DNA from: JBHJOF01 sp050330055
GTDB taxonomy: Bacteria; Pseudomonadota; Alphaproteobacteria; Kiloniellales; JAKSDN01
Assembly: GCA_050330055.1 (NCBI GenBank)
Contig: JBHJOF010000300.1
Span: forward strand, 1-20,167
Direction of reading: 5' to 3'
Length of the DNA: 20,167 nt
Shown piece by piece: positions 7,151-14,682 of this stretch. A model generated the notes under the pieces. That model was given only the letters and a program-made list of their open reading frames with translations. It did not search any database and was not told the origin of the DNA. Every line of letters begins with the position of its first letter. Position 1 is the first letter of the stretch. The translations under genes and the position numbers were made by a program.

Positions 7151-8058
7151 CCCACACCGTCGTCAGCTCGCACAAGAAGGAAGTCGTGATCGGCTTCGAC
7201 CGACCGTTCTGCGTGATCGGCGAGCGCATCAACCCGACCGGGCGCAAGAAGCTCGCCGCCGAGATGGCGGCCGGCGACTACAGCACGGTCCAGGCCGACG
7301 CGCTGGCCCAGGTCGCGGCCGGCGCCAACATGCTGGACGTCAACGCCGGCATCCCGCTCGCCGACGAGCCGGCGATCCTGGCCGAGTCGATCAAGCTGGT
7401 GCAGTCGCTGGTCGACGTGCCGCTGTCGATCGATTCCTCGATCGTCGAGGCGCTGGAGCGCGGCCTCGAGGTCTACCAGGGCAAGGCCCTGTTCAACTCG
7501 GTGACCGGCGAGGAGGAGCGCCTCGAAGCGGTGCTGCCGCTGATCAAGAAGTACGGCGCCGCCGTGGTCGCCATCTCGAACGACGAGACCGGCATCTCCG
7601 AGGACCCGGACGTGCGTTTTGAGGTCGCCAAGAAGATCGTGCAGCGCGCCCAGGACTACGGCATTCCGCCGGCCGACGTCGTGGTCGACCCGCTGGTCAT
7701 GCCGATCGGCGCGCTCGGCAACGCCGGCAACGCCGCCTTCCGGCTCATCCGCCGGCTGCGCGAGGAGCTCGGCGTCAACACCACCTGCGGCGCCTCCAAC
7801 ATCTCCTTCGGCCTGCCGAACCGCCATGCGCTCAATGCCGTCTTTCTCGCCATGGCGGCAGGAGCCGGCATGACCTCGGCGATCATGAACCCGCTGCACG
7901 CCGAGGAGATGACCGGCATCATGGCGGCCAACGTCCTGACCGGCACGGACGCCCACTGCGCCCGCTGGATCCGCAAGTTCCGCGAGCCGGCGCCGGAAGG
8001 CGCCGCCGCCGGCGAGGGTGAAGGCGGCCGGCGCGAGCGGCGCCGGCGCCGGGGCTGA
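7147..8058 (+). CDS. Methyltetrahydrofolate:corrinoid methyltransferase (MtgA/AcsE-like)
   Basis: Cytoplasmic TIM-barrel (pterin-binding) methyltransferase of 303 residues that exchanges a methyl group between the corrinoid protein and tetrahydrofolate. Family features in order: GERINPTGRKKL (about 26-37), MLDVNAGIP, PLSIDSS, FNSVTGEEERL, ISNDETGI, VVDPLVMPIGA and TTCGASNISFGLPNRHALN, ending the barrel near MTSAIMNPL. These match the MeTr domain of AcsE and of glycine-betaine-type MtgA enzymes. It starts at the ATG at 7147, with GGGGAG 12 bases upstream. The C-terminus carries an unusual low-complexity tail of Ala/Gly/Glu then Arg residues (GGRRERRRRRG). Its 3' end overlaps the activator gene by 41 bases. 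In this operon it probably makes methyl-THF from methylcobalamin for the MetF-like enzyme upstream (inference). Confidence 0.93.
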   Translation: MTHTVVSSHKKEVVIGFDRPFCVIGERINPTGRKKLAAEMAAGDYSTVQADALAQVAAGANMLDVNAGIPLADEPAILAESIKLVQSLVDVPLSIDSSIVEALERGLEVYQGKALFNSVTGEEERLEAVLPLIKKYGAAVVAISNDETGISEDPDVRFEVAKKIVQRAQDYGIPPADVVVDPLVMPIGALGNAGNAAFRLIRRLREELGVNTTCGASNISFGLPNRHALNAVFLAMAAGAGMTSAIMNPLHAEEMTGIMAANVLTGTDAHCARWIRKFREPAPEGAAAGEGEGGRRERRRRRG

Positions 8059-10084
8059 GCCGGCCTTGCAGCGGGACGCGCTCATCGTCTTCACGCCCTC
8101 GGGCCGGCGCGGCCGCTTTCCTCTCGGCACACCGGTCCTCAAGGCGGCGCGCGCGCTCGGCGTCGACATCGATTCGGTCTGCGGCGGCCGCGGGCTCTGC
8201 GGCCGCTGTCAGGTCACCGTCAGCGAGGGCAGCTTCGCCAAGCACGGCATCGTCAGCAGCCTTGAGCATCTGAGCGGCATCAACGAGGTCGAGGCGCGCT
8301 ACGACAGCAAGAAGGGCCTGAAGCCGGGCCGCCGGCTGTCCTGCCAGGCCGTCCTGCAGGGCGACCTGGTTATCGACGTGCCGCCGGACAGCCAGGTCCA
8401 CCGCCAGGTCGTGCGCAAGCGCGCTGAGGTCCGCAACATCGAGATGGACCCGGCGATCCGGCTCTACTACGTCGAGGTCGAAGAGCCGGACATGCACAAC
8501 CCGACCGGCGACTTCGAGCGGCTGAAGAAGGCGCTGGAAGAGCAGTGGGGCCTGATCGGGCTCGAGTCCGACCTGCGCGTGCTGCAGGCGCTGCAGAAGG
8601 CGCTGCGCGAGGGCGACTGGAAGGTCACGGTCGCCGTGCACCGCGACCAGATCCTGACCGTGGTCTGGCCGGGCTTTCGCGACCGCGCCTATGGCCTCGC
8701 CGTCGACGTCGGCTCGACCACCATCGCCGCCCACCTCTGCGACCTGCACTCGGGCGAGGTGATCGCCTCGTCCGGCATCATGAACCCGCAGATCCGCTTC
8801 GGCGAGGACCTCATGAGCCGGGTCTCCTACGTCATGATGAACCCCGGCGGCGACAAGGTCATGACCCGCGTCGTGCGCGAGGCCATCAACACCCTGGTCG
8901 ACGAGGTGGTGCGCGAGGGCGGGATCGACAAGGACGACATCCTGAACGCCACCTTCGTCGGCAACCCGATCATGCATCACCTGCTGCTCGGCATCGATCC
9001 GACCGAGCTGGGCGGCGCGCCCTTCGCGCTGGCCGCCAACTCGGGCATCACGCTCTGGGCCAGCGAGCTCGAGCTGCAGGTCAACCGCAACGCACGCGTC
9101 TACGTGCTGCCCTGCATCGCCGGCCACGTCGGCGCCGACACGGCGGGCGTCATCCTCTCGGAATCGCCGCACCTCTCGGACGAGATCATGCTGGTGGTCG
9201 ACGTCGGCACCAACGCCGAGATCGTGCTCGGCAACAAGGAGCGCCTGCTGGCCGCCTCCTCGCCGACCGGCCCGGCCTTCGAGGGCGCCCAGGTCTCCGG
9301 CGGCCAGCGCGCCGCGCCCGGCGCGATCGAGCGGGTGCGCATCGACTACGAGACCCTGGAGCCGCGCTACAAGGTCATCGGCTGCGACCTCTGGTCGAAC
9401 GAGGACAGCTTCGCCGAGGCGACGCGCCGCACCGGCGTCACCGGCATCTGCGGCTCCGGCATCATCGAGGCGCTGGCCGAGATGTACCTGAACGGCATCC
9501 TGGCCGCCGACGGGACCATCGACGGCGCCATGGCGGCGCGCAGCCCGCGCATCCGGGCCGAGGGCCGCACCTACTCCTACCTGATCCGCGAGGGCGAGCC
9601 GGAGATCAGCATCGTGCAGAACGACGTGCGCGCCATCCAGCTCGCCAAGGCGGCGCTCTACGCCGGCGCCCGCCTGCTGATGGACCACCTGGGCATCGAG
9701 ACAGTCGACCGCATCGTGCTGGCCGGCGCCTTCGGCAGCCACATCGACGTCAAGTACGCCATGGCGCTGGGCATGATCCCGGACTGCCCGCTCGACAAGG
9801 TCTTCTCGGCCGGCAACGCGGCCGGCACCGGCGCCCGCATCGCGCTGCTGAACCAGAAAGCGCGCGACCAGATCGAGGAGGTGATCCGCCGGGTCGAGAA
9901 GATCGAGACCGCGGTCGAGCCCAGGTTCCAGGAGCACTTCGTCCAGGCCATGGGCATCCCGCACTCGACGGCGAGCTATCCCAACCTGGAAAAGGTGCTG
10001 ACCCTGCCGCCGCGCAAGACGGCGGCGAGCGGCGAGAGCGGCGAGCAGGGCCGGCGGCGCCGGCGGCGGCCGGTCGAGGCGTGA
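8018..10084 (+). CDS. Corrinoid activation protein, [2Fe-2S] ferredoxin plus ASKHA domain (RamA/RACo-like)
   Basis: ATP-dependent reductive activator that returns inactive Co(II) corrinoid to Co(I), 688 residues. An N-terminal plant-type [2Fe-2S] domain has CGGRGLCGRC (Cys55, Cys61, Cys64) and a fourth Cys at 109 (RLSCQ). A linker domain follows to about 220. Then comes an ASKHA (actin-like ATPase) fold starting at GLAVDVGSTTIAAHL, with MNPQIRFGEDLMSR, VVDVGTNAEIVLG, GICGSGIIE and LAGAFGSH. This layout matches the DUF4445/RACo family. The start is taken as GTG at 8018, inside the preceding gene. A TTG at 8066, 8 bases after the methyltransferase stop and nearer the conserved start (ALIVFTPSGRRGRF), is a serious alternative. 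The C-terminus ends in an Arg-rich tail (GRRRRRRPVEA). It uses [2Fe-2S] rather than the two [4Fe-4S] clusters of archaeal RamA, and would need a low-potential donor such as ferredoxin. Confidence 0.92.
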   Translation: MKAAGASGAGAGAEPALQRDALIVFTPSGRRGRFPLGTPVLKAARALGVDIDSVCGGRGLCGRCQVTVSEGSFAKHGIVSSLEHLSGINEVEARYDSKKGLKPGRRLSCQAVLQGDLVIDVPPDSQVHRQVVRKRAEVRNIEMDPAIRLYYVEVEEPDMHNPTGDFERLKKALEEQWGLIGLESDLRVLQALQKALREGDWKVTVAVHRDQILTVVWPGFRDRAYGLAVDVGSTTIAAHLCDLHSGEVIASSGIMNPQIRFGEDLMSRVSYVMMNPGGDKVMTRVVREAINTLVDEVVREGGIDKDDILNATFVGNPIMHHLLLGIDPTELGGAPFALAANSGITLWASELELQVNRNARVYVLPCIAGHVGADTAGVILSESPHLSDEIMLVVDVGTNAEIVLGNKERLLAASSPTGPAFEGAQVSGGQRAAPGAIERVRIDYETLEPRYKVIGCDLWSNEDSFAEATRRTGVTGICGSGIIEALAEMYLNGILAADGTIDGAMAARSPRIRAEGRTYSYLIREGEPEISIVQNDVRAIQLAKAALYAGARLLMDHLGIETVDRIVLAGAFGSHIDVKYAMALGMIPDCPLDKVFSAGNAAGTGARIALLNQKARDQIEEVIRRVEKIETAVEPRFQEHFVQAMGIPHSTASYPNLEKVLTLPPRKTAASGESGEQGRRRRRRPVEA

Positions 10085-10129
10085 GTGCGGGCACTCCGGA
10101 CGTCAGCTTCGAGGGCCTACCCAGCGACT

Positions 10130-10549
10130 TCAGTTCCCGGGCGGTGGCGGTGGCGGTGGTGGATCGAACCGCGGTAGCTCGCAGGTGGTTTCGCTCGTTT
10201 CGCCGCCGAGCCGCTCGCACGCGGTAAAGAACGGCTCGCAGATTTGCGGACCAAAGACGCAACTGTGAACGATCGAGACCGGCTCGTTCGGGTCCGGGGG
10301 AACGTCGATTCTGACCGAAAGCGGCAAGCGCCCACCGTCCACGCCCGGCAGCGTCGCCAACACGTAGGCCAGCGCCTTTGACGAGGGAAACGCGGCTTCC
10401 ACCAGGAGGCCCTGGACGCGCGTCGAGATATCCTCTGATGGTTCGCCGTTGTAGTTCTGGGCAGCGGTATCGTGCGCGGCTGTTGCTGAAAGCGTCGCCA
10501 GTAGCGTCAGTGCGGCGAGCGTTCGCGCGGGAATATGCAGTTTGGACAT
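10130..10549 (-). CDS. Small secreted protein of unknown function with proline-rich tail
   Basis: A 139-residue protein with a clear Sec signal peptide (Lys/Arg n-region, hydrophobic ALTLLATLSATAAH, likely cleavage near AHDTAAQ). The mature part has four cysteines (two in HSCVFGPQIC, one in FFTACERLGG, one in TTCELP), suggesting two disulfides in the periplasm or outside the cell. It ends in DPPPPPPPPGN. No known domain is recognised. A perfect AGGAGG ribosome site lies 6 bases upstream of the ATG at 10549, with a good sigma70-type promoter and CRP-like site above it, so the gene looks real and regulated. It converges on the corrinoid operon, with 45 bases between the stops, and diverges from the peptidase gene. 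Function cannot be assigned. Confidence 0.75.
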   Translation of the reverse strand: MSKLHIPARTLAALTLLATLSATAAHDTAAQNYNGEPSEDISTRVQGLLVEAAFPSSKALAYVLATLPGVDGGRLPLSVRIDVPPDPNEPVSIVHSCVFGPQICEPFFTACERLGGETSETTCELPRFDPPPPPPPPGN

Positions 10550-10555
10550 AAGATT

Positions 10556-10561
10556 CCTCCT
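10556..10561 (-). promoter_or_regulatory. Strong Shine-Dalgarno site of the secreted protein gene
   Basis: On the minus strand this is AGGAGG, 6 bases before the ATG at 10549. It is the best ribosome site in the window and confirms the start of a gene that has no recognisable family. Confidence 0.75.
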
Positions 10562-10575
10562 GAGCAGAGTGAAGA

Positions 10576-10604
10576 TTTATACTGACGATCAAGAACCATA
10601 TGAA
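10576..10604 (-). promoter_or_regulatory. Sigma70-type promoter for the secreted protein gene
   Basis: On the minus strand a -35 TTCATA (10599-10604, 4 of 6 matches to TTGACA) is followed after exactly 17 bases by a -10 TATAAA (10576-10581, 5 of 6 matches to TATAAT). Transcription would start near 10569-10572, giving a leader of about 20 bases that contains the AGGAGG site. This was read by eye and has not been tested. Confidence 0.55.
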
Positions 10605-10622
10605 ATGTGACATACTTCACAT
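10605..10622. promoter_or_regulatory. Perfect CRP/FNR-family palindromic operator
   Basis: ATGTGA-CATACT-TCACAT is an exact inverted repeat whose core, TGTGA-N6-TCACA, equals the textbook CRP half-sites. It lies directly upstream of the -35 hexamer of the secreted protein gene. Its centre (10613.5) is about 42-45 bases upstream of the predicted transcription start, close to the class II CRP activator position. It is also 168 bases upstream of the divergent peptidase gene. Which CRP-family regulator binds in this organism is unknown. Confidence 0.6.
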
Positions 10623-10789
10623 AACATCTGTTCTTTAGCCCGGTAGAGTCTTGAGCGTTCGTATTGTGCTTGATGTTTGCCGTGCTAAAGCACCTTCACT
10701 CCGATTACAACAGTCCGGGTTGAGGCAGCAGCAGTCAACGCAGCCTTTATGCGCCATGACTGCGATGCGGACCGAGCAGGGGGTTCCAC

Positions 10790-11497
10790 ATGCGCCATTT
10801 CATTTTCGCTGCTCTGATCCTGACAGCTGCCTGTACCGATCGGCCCTATCGCCTGCCCTACGCCGACGGAACCGAATTGACCATTACTGCCGATCACAAG
10901 AACCATCAGAACCCGCCCGAGAAAATGTTCGACCTGCGGGCGGCGCAATCGCGTCAAGTTCTGGTCGCAGCCGAGTCTGGCTGGGTGCGGGAGATCAAGG
11001 ACAGTGGCGACAGCTCGGCCACCACCAACAACTACGTCTGGATCGAGCACCCGCTCGACTACTGCCAGCCAGTGGATAGGTTCGCCTCCGGGACTCCGCA
11101 GCCGAGCGAGTGTCGCAGGTGTTCCAATGGCCTCGGCAAGTGCAACGAATGGACGCTATATGCCCACATGGAGCAGAACAGCGTGCGCGGCTTCGCTGGT
11201 CTTTCCGAGGACGACTGGGTCGAGGCGGGTCAGCCCATCGGCATCGAGGGCGACGTGGGCTTTACCCCCTGCGGCAGCAACGCCGGCCAGCCACTCTGCG
11301 GGCGCCATCTTCATTTTGCTATTTTCCAGATTGACCGGGACAGCCTGGCCGCCCAGAACGTGCCATCGGTCAACGGCGACTATGAGGCTTACGCGGCGGT
11401 CTTTGGGCGAACCGAGCGCGTGCCACTCTTCTGTACCGCCGCCGGATACCGCTATCCGCGCACCGGTGACACCCATGTAGCGGCGGCGTGTCCTTGA
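10790..11497 (+). CDS. M23-family (LytM-type) peptidase lipoprotein
   Basis: A 235-residue exported lipoprotein: the hydrophobic start FIFAALILTAAC gives a lipobox with the lipidated Cys15. The rest looks like an M23/LytM zinc endopeptidase fold. An HKNHQNPPEKMFDL stretch has His36 or His39 and Asp48 as likely zinc ligands, LYAHM contains His126, and GRHLHF contains His173 and His175 (the HxH motif). The mature protein has eight further cysteines (92, 108, 111, 118, 161, 170, 215, 234), unusually many for this family and suggesting disulfides in the periplasm. The likely substrate is peptidoglycan cross-bridges, or it may be a non-catalytic LytM regulator; the ligands appear complete, which favours activity (inference). 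The ATG at 10790 follows a G-rich CAGGGGG. It is divergent from the secreted proline-tailed protein. Confidence 0.8.
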   Translation: MRHFIFAALILTAACTDRPYRLPYADGTELTITADHKNHQNPPEKMFDLRAAQSRQVLVAAESGWVREIKDSGDSSATTNNYVWIEHPLDYCQPVDRFASGTPQPSECRRCSNGLGKCNEWTLYAHMEQNSVRGFAGLSEDDWVEAGQPIGIEGDVGFTPCGSNAGQPLCGRHLHFAIFQIDRDSLAAQNVPSVNGDYEAYAAVFGRTERVPLFCTAAGYRYPRTGDTHVAAACP

Positions 11498-11724
11498 TCG
11501 GAATGGCGCTTCAATGCGATAGCACGCTGATCTTCAGCACGCCATCCGCTCTTTCAGAGGTACCCGGCCGCAGCGTTGGTTCCCGAAGTGGGTCAATCCA
11601 CGACGGTAGACTGACACATCCGAATGTCCGCTCTAGGGTAACCTGCCGACGGCTCGCAACACGCTGTGACAATCTGGCAGCAAACATCCTTGCATTCACT
11701 AAGCTGGGCCCGGACAGGTTGCGG
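11498..11724. other. Gene-free stretch between peptidase and 108-residue protein
   Basis: No supported gene in 227 bases. The open frames crossing it have no ribosome site or family-like sequence, and base composition is less GC-biased than in the neighbours. It separates two convergent genes, so it probably holds transcript ends, but I see no strong hairpin with a T-run. It may be decayed former coding or repeat DNA. Confidence 0.3.
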
Positions 11725-12051
11725 CTAGGCGTTTGTCTTGCCCTGCTGATCCAGCAGCTTCTTCGCCTTGGCGACGGCGCCGTTCAGCCTGTCGAGGACG
11801 TTCTGCAAAGGCGGCTTCACCTTGATCTTCTCGATCACCTTGCCGAGCTCGTCGATCAGGCCGTTCAACAGCGCGGTGCGTCCCTCGACGGTCTTGATGG
11901 TTTGCGCCAGCAGCAAGGCCGTCAGCTTGCGCAAGGACTGCCTGGCGACCTTGCGCTCCGCATCGGTCGCATCGAGTGAGAACAGTACCCGCTGCACCTC
12001 CTCTATGCTCTCGTCGTAGAGCTGCTTGATCGCCTTGCCGTCGTCCGCCAT
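11725..12051 (-). CDS. 108-residue helical cytoplasmic protein of unknown function
   Basis: A small charged protein with no signal peptide. It reads as nearly all alpha-helix: an N-terminal acidic part (DDGKAIKQLYDESIEEVQRVL), then RKVARQSLRKLTALLLAQTIKTVEGRT and a Lys-rich C-terminal helix (LNGAVAKAKKLLDQQGK) with heptad-like leucines, compatible with a coiled coil. The ATG at 12051 is chosen because GGGGAGG lies 9 bases upstream; a GTG at 12060 is in frame but overlaps that site. It is the last gene of a minus-strand unit, 35 bases after the helical lipoprotein, and ends in TAG. No family is recognised. Good ribosome site, clean helical sequence and operon position support it as a real gene. 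Confidence 0.7.
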   Translation of the reverse strand: MADDGKAIKQLYDESIEEVQRVLFSLDATDAERKVARQSLRKLTALLLAQTIKTVEGRTALLNGLIDELGKVIEKIKVKPPLQNVLDRLNGAVAKAKKLLDQQGKTNA

Positions 12052-12086
12052 GGCTTCCACCTCCCCTTTTCGCTATGCGCTTGGCG

Positions 12087-13196
12087 CTACGGTGTCGGCG
12101 TCGTGCCGGTGAAGGCCGCGTGCAGGCGCGCCAGATCGCTCTTCACGCCGAAGGCGAGCGTCAGCATTTCCTCGGCCACCACCTCCAGCTTCTGCGGCCT
12201 ATCCAGTGCCTGGCGGAGCTGGCGCAGCGCCGCCTTGGTGCTGGTCAGCATCTGCCGGTACTTGGCCAGAGCCCCGCCGAGGGCGCGGATCTCCTGGACG
12301 TTCTGGACGTAGGAGGCGGCGGCGCGGCCGGCTTCCTTGAGCAGCTGTTGCAGCTGGTTGGCCTCGACGCTGGTGAAGGCAGCGCCGCCGCCCGGCCAGC
12401 TCGCGACCTGGTAGGGATAGCCGGAAGGCCGCAGCTCGCCGCGCAGCGGCAGCAGGGTCGTGTTGAGCTGGTCCTGCACGGCTACCAGGTCCATGTCCGG
12501 CGCCGCATGTCCCTGCAGCAGGTCGCGCAAGCCACGCACCTGCGTGACGGCATCCTCCACGATCAGCGTGCGCTGCTCGCTGGCGATCACGGCGCGCAGC
12601 TTGTAGTGGTCGCTCGCGTCCTCGATGAAGGCATCGAGAATGCCGTCGACCAACGGCGCGCCTTCCCTGACGGCCTTCTCGAACTCGGCACGGAGCCGGG
12701 CCTTCTCGATCTGCGCCGCCAGGGTCTCGGCCAGGCTGGTCAGGGCGGAGAGCCCCGGAATCGCCGCACCCGAGGCAGCGACCACGAACTTGCCGAGTCC
12801 CTGGACCAGGCCGCCGGCTGAAGCGCGGACGGACTCGACCGACTTGCCCTCGGCGAGTTGGGTCAGCACGTCGTTGTACTGCGCGACCACGCGGAGCGCC
12901 CGCCGCCGGGTCTCGATGTCCCGGCCGTCCGGCGGGCCGAGCTGCTTCAGGAACTCCTTGAACTCGATGGGATAAGGTGCCACCCGCGCGGCGCCCTCCT
13001 CCGCCGCCTCGGTCTCGCGGACGGCGACGATGCTGCGCGACTGTTCGAGGGCCTGGTCGAACTCGACCAGCACGCTTTCCGAGGTCTCCTCGACCTGGCC
13101 GAAGGCGGCCCGGTACTGCGTGAGCTCGCTGACCGGAATCTGGCTGCAGGCGCCAAGCACCAAGGCCAGCGCGATCAGGAAACTGCGTCCCAGCAT
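12087..13196 (-). CDS. Helical lipoprotein of unknown function
   Basis: A 369-residue lipoprotein: MLGRSFLIALALVLGACS has a short basic start, a hydrophobic core and the lipobox LGAC, so the mature protein begins at Cys16 and is anchored to a membrane facing the periplasm. The rest is rich in Ala, Leu, Glu, Gln and Arg, with long predicted helices. It has one hydrophobic Gly/Ala-rich stretch in the middle (GKFVVAASGAAIPGLSALTSLAETLAAQI) that could insert in or lie on a membrane. No enzymatic motif is seen. The ATG at 13196 follows a strong AGGGAGGGAA ribosome site; a longer in-frame opening to 13268 would hide the signal peptide. It lies 68 bases after the DUF900-like hydrolase and 35 bases before the 108-residue protein. 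No family recognised. Confidence 0.8.
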   Translation of the reverse strand: MLGRSFLIALALVLGACSQIPVSELTQYRAAFGQVEETSESVLVEFDQALEQSRSIVAVRETEAAEEGAARVAPYPIEFKEFLKQLGPPDGRDIETRRRALRVVAQYNDVLTQLAEGKSVESVRASAGGLVQGLGKFVVAASGAAIPGLSALTSLAETLAAQIEKARLRAEFEKAVREGAPLVDGILDAFIEDASDHYKLRAVIASEQRTLIVEDAVTQVRGLRDLLQGHAAPDMDLVAVQDQLNTTLLPLRGELRPSGYPYQVASWPGGGAAFTSVEANQLQQLLKEAGRAAASYVQNVQEIRALGGALAKYRQMLTSTKAALRQLRQALDRPQKLEVVAEEMLTLAFGVKSDLARLHAAFTGTTPTP

Positions 13197-13264
13197 GGTT
13201 GTTCCCTCCCTAATCAGCCGCGCCGCGCGGCCTGACTGCGCCCGGGCCATCGCTCCGGATCGCC

Positions 13265-14458
13265 TCACGACGCTGCCCGCCCAGCTGGAACGTGACGCAG
13301 ACTGCCGCCCCCCCGCCGCGCCGCCGGCCGCGCGGCCGACACCGCCACGCGCTCACCGAGGGGAATGATGCGATAGGAGCGCTCCTCCGGCAGGAACTCC
13401 CGGCCAATGATCTCGCGGGGCGCCGCCCCGGCTAGAACCTGGCGGACATCCTCGTAGACCTCGTGCCGCAGGCGATAGTACTGGTGCCAGCCATGCGTCA
13501 GCTTGGTAAAGGCAACGTCGGTACAGTCGACCAGGTTGATCTTGCGATGCAGGCCATCCTTGCTGCGCGGCCCTTCGGTCCCGAGCCGGTCCGGCAGCAT
13601 CTTGGTGATGTCGGCCAGCTCGTCGAGCGGCACGTCCTTGGTCGCATAGTAGACGTGCACCGCCTTGCAGAGGTCAGGAAGGATGCCGAGCTTGTAGTCC
13701 TTCTCCAGAGTGTCGTCGTCCTCGTCCGAGGCCATCAGGAAGACCTGATCGAACAGACGCTGCAGATTGCCGGTCATCTCGCTGCGCACCGCCTGGACTG
13801 CGTGTCGCAGCGCGTAGTTGCCCATCGAGTGGGCCACCAGATGAGGCCGCTTGGTGCAGCGCTCGCGTTCACCCTGTTCCGCCGCCTGCTCGCGCAGCTT
13901 GGCGAGCCAGTCGCGCAGGCGAAGCATGGCGCGCGCGATTGCGATGCCGGACATGCGCGCGTCGTTGCGATCGCTGTGGTAGGACAGAAACGGCACCATA
14001 CGCCCATCGGTCGGCCAGCAGAACGCGAAGACGGTCAGCGGCTTCTTAGTGTCGTGCTGATAGCGCACCTTCAGTTCGGCGGCGCGTTCGAGCGCGCTTT
14101 GCATGGTGTTGGCATAGCCGTGCAGGTAGATCAGCGTCTCGCCGTCGCCTTCGGCCATGATACGGCGCAGCGTTTCGAAGATCTGCTCGCTGCCCAGCTG
14201 TCTCTCGACACCCATTGTGCCGATCTGCTCCGGAGCAAGCCGGATCGACGATACCTCGAAGTCGTCGCCGTCTTTACGCGGCGGCATCACCTCGGCGCGC
14301 CCGAAGCGCAGGTAGTGCGGCCCCTTGCTGTGGAAGCCGGGGCCGAAGGTTGGATTGGCGTCGGTGCCCTCGACGAAGCGGTTGGTGGCGAAGAAGACTT
14401 CGATCAACTCCCTCGCTTTGCGGCCCGCCGACTTGACCGCCTTCTTCCTCTTGGCCAT
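13265..14458 (-). CDS. Alpha/beta hydrolase, DUF900-like
   Basis: A 397-residue alpha/beta-hydrolase of the DUF900 type. After a basic start (MAKRKK) comes VFFATNR (about 21-27), the typical DUF900 opening. The fold's core follows: LIYLHGYANTM (about 109-119, oxyanion region), CWPTDG, and the nucleophile elbow VAHSMGNYALRHA with Ser211. An acid is likely in MASDEDDD (about 242-249) and the histidine in THGWHQYY (His322 or His325). The Ser-acid-His set therefore looks complete. It acts on an unknown ester or lipid substrate and has no signal peptide. The ATG at 14458 is preceded by GGGGGAGG about 10 bases upstream; a longer frame to 14629 is not supported. It heads a minus-strand unit with a lipoprotein and a small helical protein, hinting at an envelope or lipid function (inference). 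Confidence 0.85.
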   Translation of the reverse strand: MAKRKKAVKSAGRKARELIEVFFATNRFVEGTDANPTFGPGFHSKGPHYLRFGRAEVMPPRKDGDDFEVSSIRLAPEQIGTMGVERQLGSEQIFETLRRIMAEGDGETLIYLHGYANTMQSALERAAELKVRYQHDTKKPLTVFAFCWPTDGRMVPFLSYHSDRNDARMSGIAIARAMLRLRDWLAKLREQAAEQGERERCTKRPHLVAHSMGNYALRHAVQAVRSEMTGNLQRLFDQVFLMASDEDDDTLEKDYKLGILPDLCKAVHVYYATKDVPLDELADITKMLPDRLGTEGPRSKDGLHRKINLVDCTDVAFTKLTHGWHQYYRLRHEVYEDVRQVLAGAAPREIIGREFLPEERSYRIIPLGERVAVSAARPAARRGGGSLRHVPAGRAAS

Positions 14459-14682
14459 AGGGCCTGCCTCCCCCTCACCTGCGCGCCCTTCCGGCCCCCC
14501 GGCGAGCGGCGCTTGTAGGCTTACGATCATACCGTCCCGGGGGGAGCGGTGTTGTGACTTCGCGCACAGGCGGCCGCGATCCCGATCCAGCTCTCCTTTA
14601 GACGGCCATGGACAGGGGGCGGCCGGCACGGGCAGACTGACTTCTGGCTGGACCGGGATCGGATTTGGAGAGGATCGCGCCC

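Noticed and set aside
7919..9964. 681-codon minus-strand open frame opposite the corrinoid activator
   Set aside because: Low-complexity Asp/Val/Ala/Arg-rich translation typical of antisense GC3-rich shadow; the plus-strand protein has clear [2Fe-2S] and ASKHA motifs.
10085..10129. Terminator between the corrinoid operon and the secreted protein gene
   Set aside because: Only 45 bases and no stable hairpin with a T-run could be found.
14526..14531. TATGAT as a -10 box for the DUF900-like hydrolase
   Set aside because: No acceptable -35 hexamer at 16-18 bases upstream on the minus strand.
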